Assembly (NCBI GenBank): GCA_903908605.1
Contig: CAIVSQ010000220.1
Coordinates: 1 to 32,061, forward strand
Reading direction: 5' to 3'
Length of the DNA: 32,061 nucleotides
Origin: an uncultured Anaerolineae bacterium
GTDB taxonomy: Bacteria > Chloroflexota > Anaerolineae > Anaerolineales > Villigracilaceae
Below, piece by piece: positions 15,317-23,074 of the stretch. Position 1 is the first letter of the stretch, and each line of letters begins with the position of its first letter. The notes beneath the pieces were generated by a model. It made no database searches and was not told the DNA's origin. It saw nothing but the letters and a program-made list of their open reading frames with translations. The position numbers and the translations under genes were made by a program.

Positions 15317-16096
15317 TTAAGGCTTCACCTCCCTGTCCACGAAGTCCGGGCGCAGTTTTCCAACCTGCTCCAGCTGCTGCAGCTCTTGGAGGATGGATAT
15401 ACTCCCCATCATGCCTGGCTCCAGACGATCCCAATAAATACCGCCGGTTGGTTTTTGCGGTGACTCAACATGAAGAACCCGCGTAGGGGTTACGATGTAA
15501 TCGCATACCGTGTCGAAAATGGATATTTCCAGTTCTTCCTCTACGACCTGGCAATCATGGACCAGGTCAACAATGGGGGTGATCACATTTACGACGCCCA
15601 TGGAATATAGAGTGGCCCATTCAATATCAAAAAAACCGTGCCCCTTACCAAAGCGCGCACCCTGGTGGGTAACTGCCGAGCCCCCAGTGACCAGCAGATC
15701 TATATTTGGGTAACGCTGTTGAATTTCAGCCAGGCTGATAAAACGTCCAACGCGTTCAATGACATCTAGCATAATGGCCCAGGTCTCCATGCCTGGCTTA
15801 ACATCCCCGGGCAACAGTTCGATAAATCCGCGACGAATGCCATAGCTGGTCATCAGCAACACTTTCCCATCACGAATGGTCTGCGCGCGCAATAATTCGA
15901 GACAATTATCAGGTGTGATGAAAATCACCTGGGCGTTTTTATAGATTTCCATTTCTATCAGCCGCCGCGTGGCCTGATCACTCCCCTCAAAATCGGTGAT
16001 AAATTCCGAAAAATCGAAGTGGAATCGGCTGTCAGGGCGAGCCACTTTGCTCAATTCTTTCCATACATTTTGCCTGGCGGCGTTTCGATCTGTCAT
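15317..16096 (-). CDS. COG0212 (MTHFSD-like) 5-formyl-THF cyclo-ligase family protein, paralog with intact loop
   Basis: This 259-aa cytoplasmic protein of the 5-formyltetrahydrofolate cyclo-ligase superfamily is of the divergent COG0212/MTHFSD type rather than the housekeeping enzyme. Family landmarks run in order: VWKELSKVARPDSRFHFDFSEF, DFEGSDQATRRL, then YKNAQVIFITPDN. These are followed by DGKVLLMTSYGIRRGF, IDLLVTGGSAVTHQG, the glycine-rich RFGKGHGFFDIEWA, VHDCQVV and DYIVTPTRVL. The glycine-rich loop that binds nucleotide and substrate phosphate in this superfamily is intact. COG0212 proteins have been linked to thiamin metabolism by comparative genomics, but their reaction is not settled. 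The gene follows its paralog by 83 bp and precedes the ECF S component. The ATG at 16096 has a GGAG ribosome binding site. Confidence 0.88.
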   Translation of the reverse strand: MTDRNAARQNVWKELSKVARPDSRFHFDFSEFITDFEGSDQATRRLIEMEIYKNAQVIFITPDNCLELLRAQTIRDGKVLLMTSYGIRRGFIELLPGDVKPGMETWAIMLDVIERVGRFISLAEIQQRYPNIDLLVTGGSAVTHQGARFGKGHGFFDIEWATLYSMGVVNVITPIVDLVHDCQVVEEELEISIFDTVCDYIVTPTRVLHVESPQKPTGGIYWDRLEPGMMGSISILQELQQLEQVGKLRPDFVDREVKP

Positions 16097-16179
16097 TCAT
16101 TTCTCCTATCTATTCTTTCGGATGTTTGGGGTTTACAGTTAATTTTATAATAACGTTCAACCAGGTGAATAGGGATATG

Positions 16180-16902
16180 TTAATCACCCAGCTCACGCAA
16201 CAGCGGAACATCTTGTTTTATCTGCCAGGGTAACGTTCGAATGGAAGCGGATGATGGACGTGGGAAGGGGTTCCCGGTATCGATCTGACGTGTGGGCGTA
16301 ATAATTTTATCGATACTGATCCCATAAGGAAGTGGCGCAAAATACATATCCACCAATTGGCAGTCATGGACGATGGCCAATATAGGGGTTTGCTGGTTCA
16401 CCAGACCAAGAACAGAAAGGATGAGCCATTCCAGATCGAAGAAACTGGGGCCATGACTGACACGAACCCCCTGCATATTTAATACGGACGCGCCGGTGAC
16501 CATTAAATCCGGTCCCTGGGGATGGTCATCAATCGATACCAGGTAAGGCTGTCCAAAAACATCCAACCCATCCAGCGATGCAGCGTACGCTTCCTGACCA
16601 GTGGGCACATGTTGCCTTTCCAGCGACAGCAAACCGCGCGCCAGGCTGTAGGTGGGAACCACCAGGTACTTTTCATCCATAATGCAGCGAGCGCGGAATC
16701 CGGCCAGGCTGTTATCAGGCGCTACCAGAATGCGCTGCGCCTGTCGGTACTCAGGCGTATCACATAGCCGCTCAACACATTGAGCGCTACCTTCAAAATC
16801 CGGGATAAAACGGCTGAAATCCAGGTGGAACCGCGAGTCGGGCCGCGCTACTGTTTCAAGCTGGATCCATACTTGCCTGCGAAGGTTTTCTTTTTCATCC
16901 AT
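16180..16902 (-). CDS. COG0212 (MTHFSD-like) paralog with degenerate glycine-rich loop
   Basis: This 240-aa paralog of the next gene aligns from the first residue: VWIQLETVARPDSRFHLDFSRFIPDFEGS against the same block in its neighbour. It keeps PDLMVTGASVLNMQG, FFDLEWLIL, VHDCQLV and DKIITPTRQI. The glycine-rich loop reads RVSHGPSFFD in place of RFGKGHGFFD, losing the first and last glycines and the lysine. It may have lost catalysis or changed ligand, and could act as a regulator or heteromer partner. I chose ATG 16902 because it aligns exactly with the paralog's start and has GGTGAG upstream; a TTG at 16914 is the alternative. The gene begins 5 bp after the gntR stop, so the two are surely co-transcribed. 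Confidence 0.85.
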   Translation of the reverse strand: MDEKENLRRQVWIQLETVARPDSRFHLDFSRFIPDFEGSAQCVERLCDTPEYRQAQRILVAPDNSLAGFRARCIMDEKYLVVPTYSLARGLLSLERQHVPTGQEAYAASLDGLDVFGQPYLVSIDDHPQGPDLMVTGASVLNMQGVRVSHGPSFFDLEWLILSVLGLVNQQTPILAIVHDCQLVDMYFAPLPYGISIDKIITPTRQIDTGNPFPRPSSASIRTLPWQIKQDVPLLRELGD

Positions 16903-16907
16903 AGGTC

Positions 16908-17666
16908 TCACCAAATAGCGATCTTGTTGGAAGATTGGTCGGAATTGCGCAGCATTTGCAAATCAATCTTATCGGTAATGATGTTCAGTGTGGATTGAAA
17001 AATAGGGCTACCCTGGTCTGAAAGATAAAGCTCACCCAAAGCCAAGAGTGGATACCCTTTTGGAACCTGCAGAAAATCAGCAAGATGCTCATCAGCGCCC
17101 ACAGCTTTCAGAGCGGTCAGGCAATGCGAGATACTACTGCCACTGATTTCCCTGGCAAAACCCATCAAGCCTGAGAAGGCAGGCAAGGGTAACTCATGGG
17201 CGTATTTCGTCACAGCGGGAATTATTGCCTGCAGCCAGGCAGCCGGGACGCCTTCCAATAAATAGAGAATGCGTAAAGTCACCAGCGGGGCTCCTGGATC
17301 AATTTCGAGACTGGCTGCCTGGGATGCACTTGCTGTGCCAAGCGAAAACTCCAGCTTGCCAACCGAGGCAACAGCCCCACCGCGCTGCAGCAGGGCAAGC
17401 GGATCGTTCAGACCGTTGAGAGTGCGGGTAAGTTTATGAAAAGCGGGGCTGACGTACGTACCAGAGCCCTGGCGGCGAATTACCAACCGTCCACGCTCAA
17501 GCTCGGCCAATGCTTCACGAATGGTGGCGCGACTGGTGGAAAACATTTCGGATAACTCAGTCTCAGATGGTAATACTCCCCCAGACTCGTGAAGCCGGTT
17601 GGACTGGATCCAGCTTAGAATTTCCATATAAACCTGGTCTGCCAATGACTGACTGCGAGTGATCAT
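16908..17666 (-). CDS. GntR-family (HutC/UTRA subfamily) transcriptional regulator
   Basis: This is a 252-aa regulator. Residues 5-75 form the GntR winged helix: LADQVYMEILSWIQSN, LPSETELSEMFSTSRATIREALAELERGRLVIRRQGSGTYVSP. Residues about 95-250 form a UTRA-type effector domain (DPGAPLVTLRILYLLEGVPAAWLQAIIP, GYPLLALGELYLSDQGSPIFQSTLNII). UTRA domains bind small metabolites, so the likely inducer is the operon's substrate or a product of it. ATG 17666 has GGAGA upstream and is preferred over GTG 17681. It is the first gene of the six-gene operon. A consensus promoter with an overlapping perfect palindrome lies just upstream, consistent with autorepression of the whole unit. Confidence 0.92.
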   Translation of the reverse strand: MITRSQSLADQVYMEILSWIQSNRLHESGGVLPSETELSEMFSTSRATIREALAELERGRLVIRRQGSGTYVSPAFHKLTRTLNGLNDPLALLQRGGAVASVGKLEFSLGTASASQAASLEIDPGAPLVTLRILYLLEGVPAAWLQAIIPAVTKYAHELPLPAFSGLMGFAREISGSSISHCLTALKAVGADEHLADFLQVPKGYPLLALGELYLSDQGSPIFQSTLNIITDKIDLQMLRNSDQSSNKIAIW

Positions 17667-17709
17667 AATTCTCCACGGCACAACATGCTAGTCGTCTGAC
17701 AACTTTGTT

Positions 17710-17724
17710 CTATAAATATTATAG
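17710..17724. promoter_or_regulatory. Candidate GntR operator overlapping the -10
   Basis: CTATAAATATTATAG is a perfect 15-bp palindrome (CTATAA, ATA, TTATAG) that covers the -10 hexamer and the predicted transcription start. Bound protein here would block RNA polymerase. The AT-rich content makes chance palindromes more likely, so confidence is moderate. Confidence 0.45.
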
Positions 17725-17745
17725 ATAGGAAAAATTAAAAGTCAA
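17718..17745 (-). promoter_or_regulatory. Promoter of the GntR-COG0212-ECF-ade operon
   Basis: On the minus strand, TTGACT (17745-17740), a 16-bp spacer and a perfect TATAAT (17723-17718) lie upstream of gntR. The predicted start is near 17711, giving a leader of about 45 nt. Confidence 0.7.
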
Positions 17746-17841
17746 GTTAATGTTTTTTGTCTTTTTCACATTTTCCGTTTACGTAAACCCACCACTCAAC
17801 CATCCAGCCAGCATACGTGCAAGTTGTCGGATTAAGAAAAA

Positions 17842-17868
17842 GCGGCGCCTGTTTTTCACAAGCGCCGC
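17842..17868 (-). terminator. Rho-independent terminator of the PAP2 gene
   Basis: GCGGCGC (17842-17848) pairs with GCGCCGC (17862-17868) around a 13-nt loop. On the minus strand the stem is followed by TTTTTCTT, a classic U-tract, about 25 bp after the PAP2 stop. Confidence 0.85.
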
Positions 17869-17892
17869 CGATAATCATCCTTGGTTGAATTC

Positions 17893-18882
17893 TCAACCCT
17901 GACTATTTTTTGCCAATTTTAACTTTAAGAACAACCAGGGGGCTCCGCCGGAAACCCACAACCCAACTAGCGCATATCGCAAATAACGCAAAAAATATGC
18001 AAGGAAGGGATCATCTTGGTTGAAAATAATACGCAGACCAAAGTACAGAACAAAAATTCCTAACAAGCCCGGAATAAGGCGCAGCAACCGTTCTTGTACA
18101 GTTCCAGAAGCATCGTATCCACCTTGTGTTTTTATCCAGGCAGCCCCAGCCAACATCCCAAACAAGACTGCCGATAAGGTGATGGTTGTCTCAAGCGAAA
18201 CTGGTGCTGGCAATTCCTGAAAACCAGCCAACTGTGCATTCGCTAACCAGTCCGCAGGCAGCGACCAGGCATCCAGCGAGCGATAAGCAATCACGCCAGC
18301 AACCAACATTAGGACGGAGAGTAAGAAAGCCAGCCCTACCTGCTTAAGCAGGGTTTTCCTGGCTGCCCAAGCCGCCACAGGCTCCCATGCACTGACAAAA
18401 GCCCAGAGCGTGAGAGCACCAATTGCCCAGCCCAACAAAACATCATGCGGAAAGTGAACTGCAAGAAATAGCCGTGAAAGACCAATCATCAGGATGAGGA
18501 AAATCGCCACAAACCAGCCCCAGCGACGCTTTAGGGTTGCCGCCAACGTGCCCCATAACCCCATGGCGATTTGAGCATGCCCGGAAGGAACACCAAAGGA
18601 TGTTTCTGCAGCGTAGGCCTTGACCTGGCTACTGAACCAGTAGGGACGCGGGCCATGCAAGCTAAGCTTGAGAATGTCATTCAAACCACCAGAAATGAGG
18701 AACACCACCCCTATTCGCAGTCCAAGTCGCGCATCCACCACCCAATAAAGCAGGGGCAGCATGAACAGAAAGAAGTTTTCTGAACCCAGGAACGAAAAAA
18801 ACTTCATGGGCGTCACAAGCCAGCTGCCAAGGGACTGAAACCATACGATGAAGGCAATACCTGCGTTAAAAATAGCGTCCAT
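17893..18882 (-). CDS. PAP2-superfamily membrane phosphatase
   Basis: This 329-aa integral membrane lipid-phosphatase-like protein contains the three signature motifs of the PAP2/acid-phosphatase superfamily. These are KLSLHGPRP (motif 1, K-x6-RP), PSGHAQ (motif 2, with the catalytic His) and SRLFLAVHFPHDVLLG (motif 3, Sx-R-x5-H-x3-D with the nucleophilic His). All catalytic residues are intact. There are about seven or eight hydrophobic segments. The C-terminal 130 residues extend beyond the usual core as extra membrane helices. The substrate may be undecaprenyl or phosphatidyl phosphates, but this is not resolved. The ATG at 18882 has GGAGGA about 9 nt upstream. It is monocistronic, with its own terminator, and divergent from the transglutaminase gene. 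Confidence 0.9.
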   Translation of the reverse strand: MDAIFNAGIAFIVWFQSLGSWLVTPMKFFSFLGSENFFLFMLPLLYWVVDARLGLRIGVVFLISGGLNDILKLSLHGPRPYWFSSQVKAYAAETSFGVPSGHAQIAMGLWGTLAATLKRRWGWFVAIFLILMIGLSRLFLAVHFPHDVLLGWAIGALTLWAFVSAWEPVAAWAARKTLLKQVGLAFLLSVLMLVAGVIAYRSLDAWSLPADWLANAQLAGFQELPAPVSLETTITLSAVLFGMLAGAAWIKTQGGYDASGTVQERLLRLIPGLLGIFVLYFGLRIIFNQDDPFLAYFLRYLRYALVGLWVSGGAPWLFLKLKLAKNSQG

Positions 18883-18972
18883 TTCTTTATCCTCCAGGAT
18901 GCAAATTCCGGGGTATAAATGTCTTACTCATCCACAGCAAATTATTTCAAAATCGCCCCCTTATTTTGTCAT

Positions 18973-19002
18973 TTGACGCAGGGAACCATAGTATTGTACA
19001 CT
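18973..19002 (+). promoter_or_regulatory. Promoter of transglutaminase-cyclase operon, predicted near-leaderless
   Basis: TTGACG (18973-18978), an 18-bp spacer and TACACT (18997-19002) end 8 nt before the ATG at 19011. No ribosome binding site lies between them. Confidence 0.5.
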
Positions 19003-19010
19003 CATTACTG

Positions 19011-21347
19011 ATGAAAATGTATTCTCGTCCACGCTGGGATTGGCCAGCAGCAGCGTTAATAATTGCAGTCGTGTTCACCGCAGCGGTGCGTTTGGATGCC
19101 ACCGGCTGGACGCCCAACCTGGGTCAGGTCGAAGCATTAGCGGTCATGGGCGCCATTCTTGGCATGTTGCTGGGGTTAAGTAATTTCAAGAAGTATGGCA
19201 TTCGCCGGCTGATCTGGGCTTACTCGGTTGCCATATTGCCAATTTATTTAAGCCGGATCGTTACAGGAGAAGAGACCGCCATGGGGCGCATCATCAGCCT
19301 GGCGGGACGATTATGGGCTTCAATCAGCCTTATTTTAGAAAAGAAACCAGTAGAAGATTATATTTTCTTCGTCACACTCATGTCCATCTTGTTTTGGGGA
19401 ATTGGTATTTATAGCGGTTATCAACTAATCCGCAGCCGTTCTATTTTGAAGGTTCTGACGCCCTCAATCCTGCCCATGGTCATCATCCAATACTATGACG
19501 GCTATAAAGCCGAACGCATCTGGGGACTGGCTTTTTATTTCTTCCTGGGTCTGCTGCTAACTGGACGACTCAACTTATTAAATTCGCGCGATGATTGGGA
19601 AAAGAATGACGTGGTTGCAGGGAGTGACCCGGAATTTGACCTGAATAAATACATTGTCAGTGTGGCAGCAGTCATCATCCTGGCCGCATGGATGATCCCC
19701 TCCCCGGGTAATATCTACCCCGCTGCAGCCCGCGCCTGGCGCGAATGGAATGAGCCGTTTGAAAATTTCCGCAATCAAATGGACGATGTCCTGGCAGCAT
19801 TAAATTCAGGCCGGCTCAATACAACCACCAATGAAATGTACGGTTCTGCTATGGGGCTGGGACGTGCAGCTGGCAACAGCAGCAAGACCTTATTCAGTGT
19901 ATACGCCCCACAAAAAGACATCCCTCGTTTTTACTGGCGCATGCGCGCTTATGATCTATACAAAAACGGCACCTGGGAAATATCATACAGCCAAAGCAAT
20001 CTTTTTGACCCAGGGCAAGGCGATTTCATTCCCATTGATTTGCAAAAAAACAGCGCCACGGAATTTACGTTTATCTGGCAGGCCGGGCAAAGTATCTTGC
20101 TCGCCACCCCTCAGCAACCGGTTTGGGTGAGCCGGCAAGGTAGCGTGCAGATTACGCCCAGGTTGGATGGGCAAATCGATCAGCTAAGTTGGATGGTTTT
20201 GCCCGCCATCCGATCGGGCGACCAATATCAGGTTCGCGCCACACAGCCCAACCCTACCCAAAAGGAACTGCGTGAAAGCGGCAGCGAATATCCCGAATGG
20301 GTGAGCGAACATTACTTACAGGTTCCAGAATCAAATGCCAGCGCTTTCAAAAATCTGGCCGAGGAAATCACGAGCGGGTTGCCTAATAATTTTGACAAGG
20401 CCGAAGCAATAACAAAATACCTGCGCCAGACAATCACATATAGTGAAACCATCCCCGCGCCTCCGTCAAAAACAGACCCATTAAATTGGTTTCTACTTAA
20501 TTGGAGAAGTGGTTTTTGCAATTATTATGCCAGCGCAGAGGTTCTGCTGCTGCGCTCGCTGAGCATCCCCGCACGCATGGTGGTGGGTTTCGCTGAGGGT
20601 AAAAGCGAACAAAATGGCGTGTACAATGTGCGCGGCATTGACGCGCATGCCTGGCCCGAAGCGTATTTTCCCGGGGTAGGCTGGGTTCAGTTTGAACCGA
20701 CCACCAACCAGGCCGCCATTTTCCGCCCAAGTGGTGAATCGGGGTCAACAGGTCTTTCAGGCAACACCCAACCAAACCCGCCCGGTAGCATCCGGGATAA
20801 AGCCGGAATTGACCGCGAATTGGATAATTTCAATGGACCAGCAACTCCCGCCATATCAACCTACTGGGGTCTTACTCGAACACAGTGGGTTATAATTTCA
20901 ATCGTGATGATCGTGATTGCGGGTGTGTTTACCTGGCGGGTTCAACGCCACAAGCTCAGCCTTGCTTCACTTTCACAAAAAACCCCACGTGCCCTAAAGG
21001 CTTTTTACATACACAACAATCTGAAGCCACCTGCCTGGGTGGAGCAGTGGGTGCGCTGGAGCGAAGTTAGCAGCGCTGAGCGCGCTTTTCACGCGGTGAA
21101 CCAGTCACTCAGCTGGATGAAACAAGGCCAACCGGGCAATATCACCCCCATGGAAAGAGCTCAATTACTTAAAAACCTGGTACCAGGGGCATCAAACGAT
21201 ATTGATATTCTGGTCGCAGCCCTGGAAGAAACGCTTTTTACCAGGCATCAGGTGGATATTTCCAACATCATGCGTGCAAGCTGGCGACTGAGATTATTAA
21301 CCGTTCGCGCAATCATTCGGAAATGGCTGTACGGGAGTAGTTCATGA
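19011..21347 (+). CDS. Membrane protein with transglutaminase-like domain (TgpA-like)
   Basis: This 778-aa protein begins with about eight membrane segments in the first 240 residues (for example AAALIIAVVFTAAVRL, FFVTLMSILFWGIGIY, VSVAAVIILAAWMIP). An extracytoplasmic region of about 430 residues follows, then a last membrane helix (WVIISIVMIVIAGVFTW) and a cytoplasmic tail. The outer region holds a transglutaminase-like papain fold with a complete triad. The Cys is in RSGFCNYYASAEVLLLRSL near 503, the His in DAHAWPEAYFPG near 545, and the acidic position in VQFEPT near 563. The layout matches TgpA/DUF3488-type proteins. The substrate is unknown. I chose ATG 19011 because the longer frame starts at TTG 18966, upstream of the predicted promoter. 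Its TGA overlaps the cyclase start by ATGA. Confidence 0.88.
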   Translation: MKMYSRPRWDWPAAALIIAVVFTAAVRLDATGWTPNLGQVEALAVMGAILGMLLGLSNFKKYGIRRLIWAYSVAILPIYLSRIVTGEETAMGRIISLAGRLWASISLILEKKPVEDYIFFVTLMSILFWGIGIYSGYQLIRSRSILKVLTPSILPMVIIQYYDGYKAERIWGLAFYFFLGLLLTGRLNLLNSRDDWEKNDVVAGSDPEFDLNKYIVSVAAVIILAAWMIPSPGNIYPAAARAWREWNEPFENFRNQMDDVLAALNSGRLNTTTNEMYGSAMGLGRAAGNSSKTLFSVYAPQKDIPRFYWRMRAYDLYKNGTWEISYSQSNLFDPGQGDFIPIDLQKNSATEFTFIWQAGQSILLATPQQPVWVSRQGSVQITPRLDGQIDQLSWMVLPAIRSGDQYQVRATQPNPTQKELRESGSEYPEWVSEHYLQVPESNASAFKNLAEEITSGLPNNFDKAEAITKYLRQTITYSETIPAPPSKTDPLNWFLLNWRSGFCNYYASAEVLLLRSLSIPARMVVGFAEGKSEQNGVYNVRGIDAHAWPEAYFPGVGWVQFEPTTNQAAIFRPSGESGSTGLSGNTQPNPPGSIRDKAGIDRELDNFNGPATPAISTYWGLTRTQWVIISIVMIVIAGVFTWRVQRHKLSLASLSQKTPRALKAFYIHNNLKPPAWVEQWVRWSEVSSAERAFHAVNQSLSWMKQGQPGNITPMERAQLLKNLVPGASNDIDILVAALEETLFTRHQVDISNIMRASWRLRLLTVRAIIRKWLYGSSS

Positions 21348-23050
21348 CTGAGAACGTAGTATCGAGTGTGGACCAACGACTAAAAGGGCTAAGCCAGGCT
21401 GCCGGACATATCCGATCCTTGCTGCTCCCCAACCGCGCCAGCCTGCCACCAAACACCCTGGAGGAATTATCCCATCTCGAAGGCGATATTTTCCGCATAT
21501 CCCAGGAAGTTGCCACCTCTCTTGAGCAGCAAAAAAACTTATTGGCGCTGGCTGACATCGGACAGGTGGTCAATTCTACGCTCGAACTGGATGAAGTACT
21601 GCGAATCGTGATGGACAATATCATCAAATTGACAAGCTCAGAGCGTGGTTTCCTTATGCTTCGTGATGAAACCGGGCAAATGTCCACCCGCGTGGCACGT
21701 AACTGGGAACAAGAATCGCTTAATGAAAGAGAACATTCGGTCAGCCGCACAGTCATCCAGCGGGTGATTGAATCTGGCCAATCAGTTCTGACCACCAATG
21801 CACAACAGGACCCACGCTTCGGGGGGCAGGAAAGCATCATCGCCTTCAATCTGCGATCCATCTTGTGTGTACCACTCAAGGTAAAAACCGAGATTATTGG
21901 CGTCATCTACACCGATAACCGCATCCGCTCGGGCATTTTCAGCGAGTCAGACCGAAACTTGCTGGGGGCATTCTCAGACCAGGCCGCCATCGCCATTGAA
22001 AATGCGCGCCTGTTTGAATCACTGCGAAAAACCCTGGCGGAAGTAACCGGTTTAAAAAACATGATGGACAACATATTTGCTTCCATTGCCAGTGGAGTAA
22101 TCACAGCAGATATTGAAGACTTAATTACGCTCTGTAACCATGCAGCAGAAGGAATTCTGGGGCAAACTGCTCATCAAATAATCGGTCAAAAACTTGAAAA
22201 TGTACTACCCTCCATTGCTGGCGATATCCTGCCCCAGGTAGCCAATATCCGAGATCGCGATGCGACTATCACAGATCTGGAAATCAGCCATGAAACCCCC
22301 CAGCGTGGTGCGGTATCCTGGCGCTTGAACATGTCGCCATTAAAAGACGCGAACCGGGCCACCCATGGGGTTGCAATCGTCCTTGATGACCTGACCGAAC
22401 GCAAGCGCCTGGAAGGCCAGCGCAAATTATTTGAACGCATGGTATCCCCGGCCGTCATCCAGCAGCTAAATCCCGACAGCCTGGCACTGGGCGGCAAAAG
22501 AGTGGGGATCACTGTACTCTTCGCAGATATCCGCGGGTTCACCAGCTACAGCGAAAACCAGTCGCCTGAACAATTAGTTTCAGTCCTCAACCGCTACCTG
22601 GCAGCTGGCGCAGAAGCCGTGCTGGATGAGGAAGGCACCGTCGATAAATTCCTGGGGGACGCGGTAATGGCCTGGTTCAACGCCCCCATTCCGCAGGCAG
22701 ATCACACCTTGCGGGCTGTGCGCGCCGCGCTGCGCCTGAGAGAGCGGGTGGCTCAACTCCATGCCATCCTGCCGCCTGAAGCTCAGCTGGCTTTTGGTGT
22801 AGGCATTCATTATGGGGATGCCATCCTGGGCTTAATCGGAACCGAAAAAAGGCTCGAATATACGGCCATTGGTGACAGTGTCAACACCACCAAGCGCCTG
22901 CAAGAGAACGCTGGCAAGAACCAGATCGTGATCAGCCAGGTAGCTTACGAACGAGTAAGAGATTACATCAACGTAGTCGAAATGCAGCCGATGATCGTTA
23001 AGGGAAAACGTGACCCAATCCAGGTTTATGAAGTACTTGGATTACGCTAA
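21344..23050 (+). CDS. GAF-PAS-class III adenylate cyclase
   Basis: This 568-aa soluble signalling enzyme predicted to make cAMP has a GAF domain at about 55-225 (LDEVLRIVMDNIIKLTSSERGFLML, VPLKVKTEIIGVIYTDN, AFSDQAAIAIENARLF). A PAS-like domain follows at about 235-345 and a class III cyclase domain at about 385-565. The metal-binding Asp residues are in LFADIRGF (near 394) and GDAVMAWF (near 438). The purine-selecting pair is Lys in VDKFLGD and Thr in EYTAIGDSVN, a combination associated with ATP rather than GTP. The transition-state Asn and Arg are in DSVNTTKRL. All catalytic residues are present. The start overlaps the stop of the membrane transglutaminase gene, so translation is coupled. 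No cAMP receptor gene is in the window. Confidence 0.93.
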   Translation: MTENVVSSVDQRLKGLSQAAGHIRSLLLPNRASLPPNTLEELSHLEGDIFRISQEVATSLEQQKNLLALADIGQVVNSTLELDEVLRIVMDNIIKLTSSERGFLMLRDETGQMSTRVARNWEQESLNEREHSVSRTVIQRVIESGQSVLTTNAQQDPRFGGQESIIAFNLRSILCVPLKVKTEIIGVIYTDNRIRSGIFSESDRNLLGAFSDQAAIAIENARLFESLRKTLAEVTGLKNMMDNIFASIASGVITADIEDLITLCNHAAEGILGQTAHQIIGQKLENVLPSIAGDILPQVANIRDRDATITDLEISHETPQRGAVSWRLNMSPLKDANRATHGVAIVLDDLTERKRLEGQRKLFERMVSPAVIQQLNPDSLALGGKRVGITVLFADIRGFTSYSENQSPEQLVSVLNRYLAAGAEAVLDEEGTVDKFLGDAVMAWFNAPIPQADHTLRAVRAALRLRERVAQLHAILPPEAQLAFGVGIHYGDAILGLIGTEKRLEYTAIGDSVNTTKRLQENAGKNQIVISQVAYERVRDYINVVEMQPMIVKGKRDPIQVYEVLGLR

Positions 23051-23074
23051 TCACCTGTTCATTAATTTGAAATC

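Noticed and set aside
16138-16154. AT-rich imperfect palindrome GTTAATTTTATAATAAC upstream of the 16096 gene
   Set aside because: Only the outer four bases pair symmetrically. It does not match the CTATAA palindrome at the gntR promoter, so it is not counted as an operator.
21313-21906. 197-codon minus-strand frame over the cyclase gene
   Set aside because: It is an antisense shadow of the GAF-cyclase coding region, Ser/Arg-rich and without motifs.
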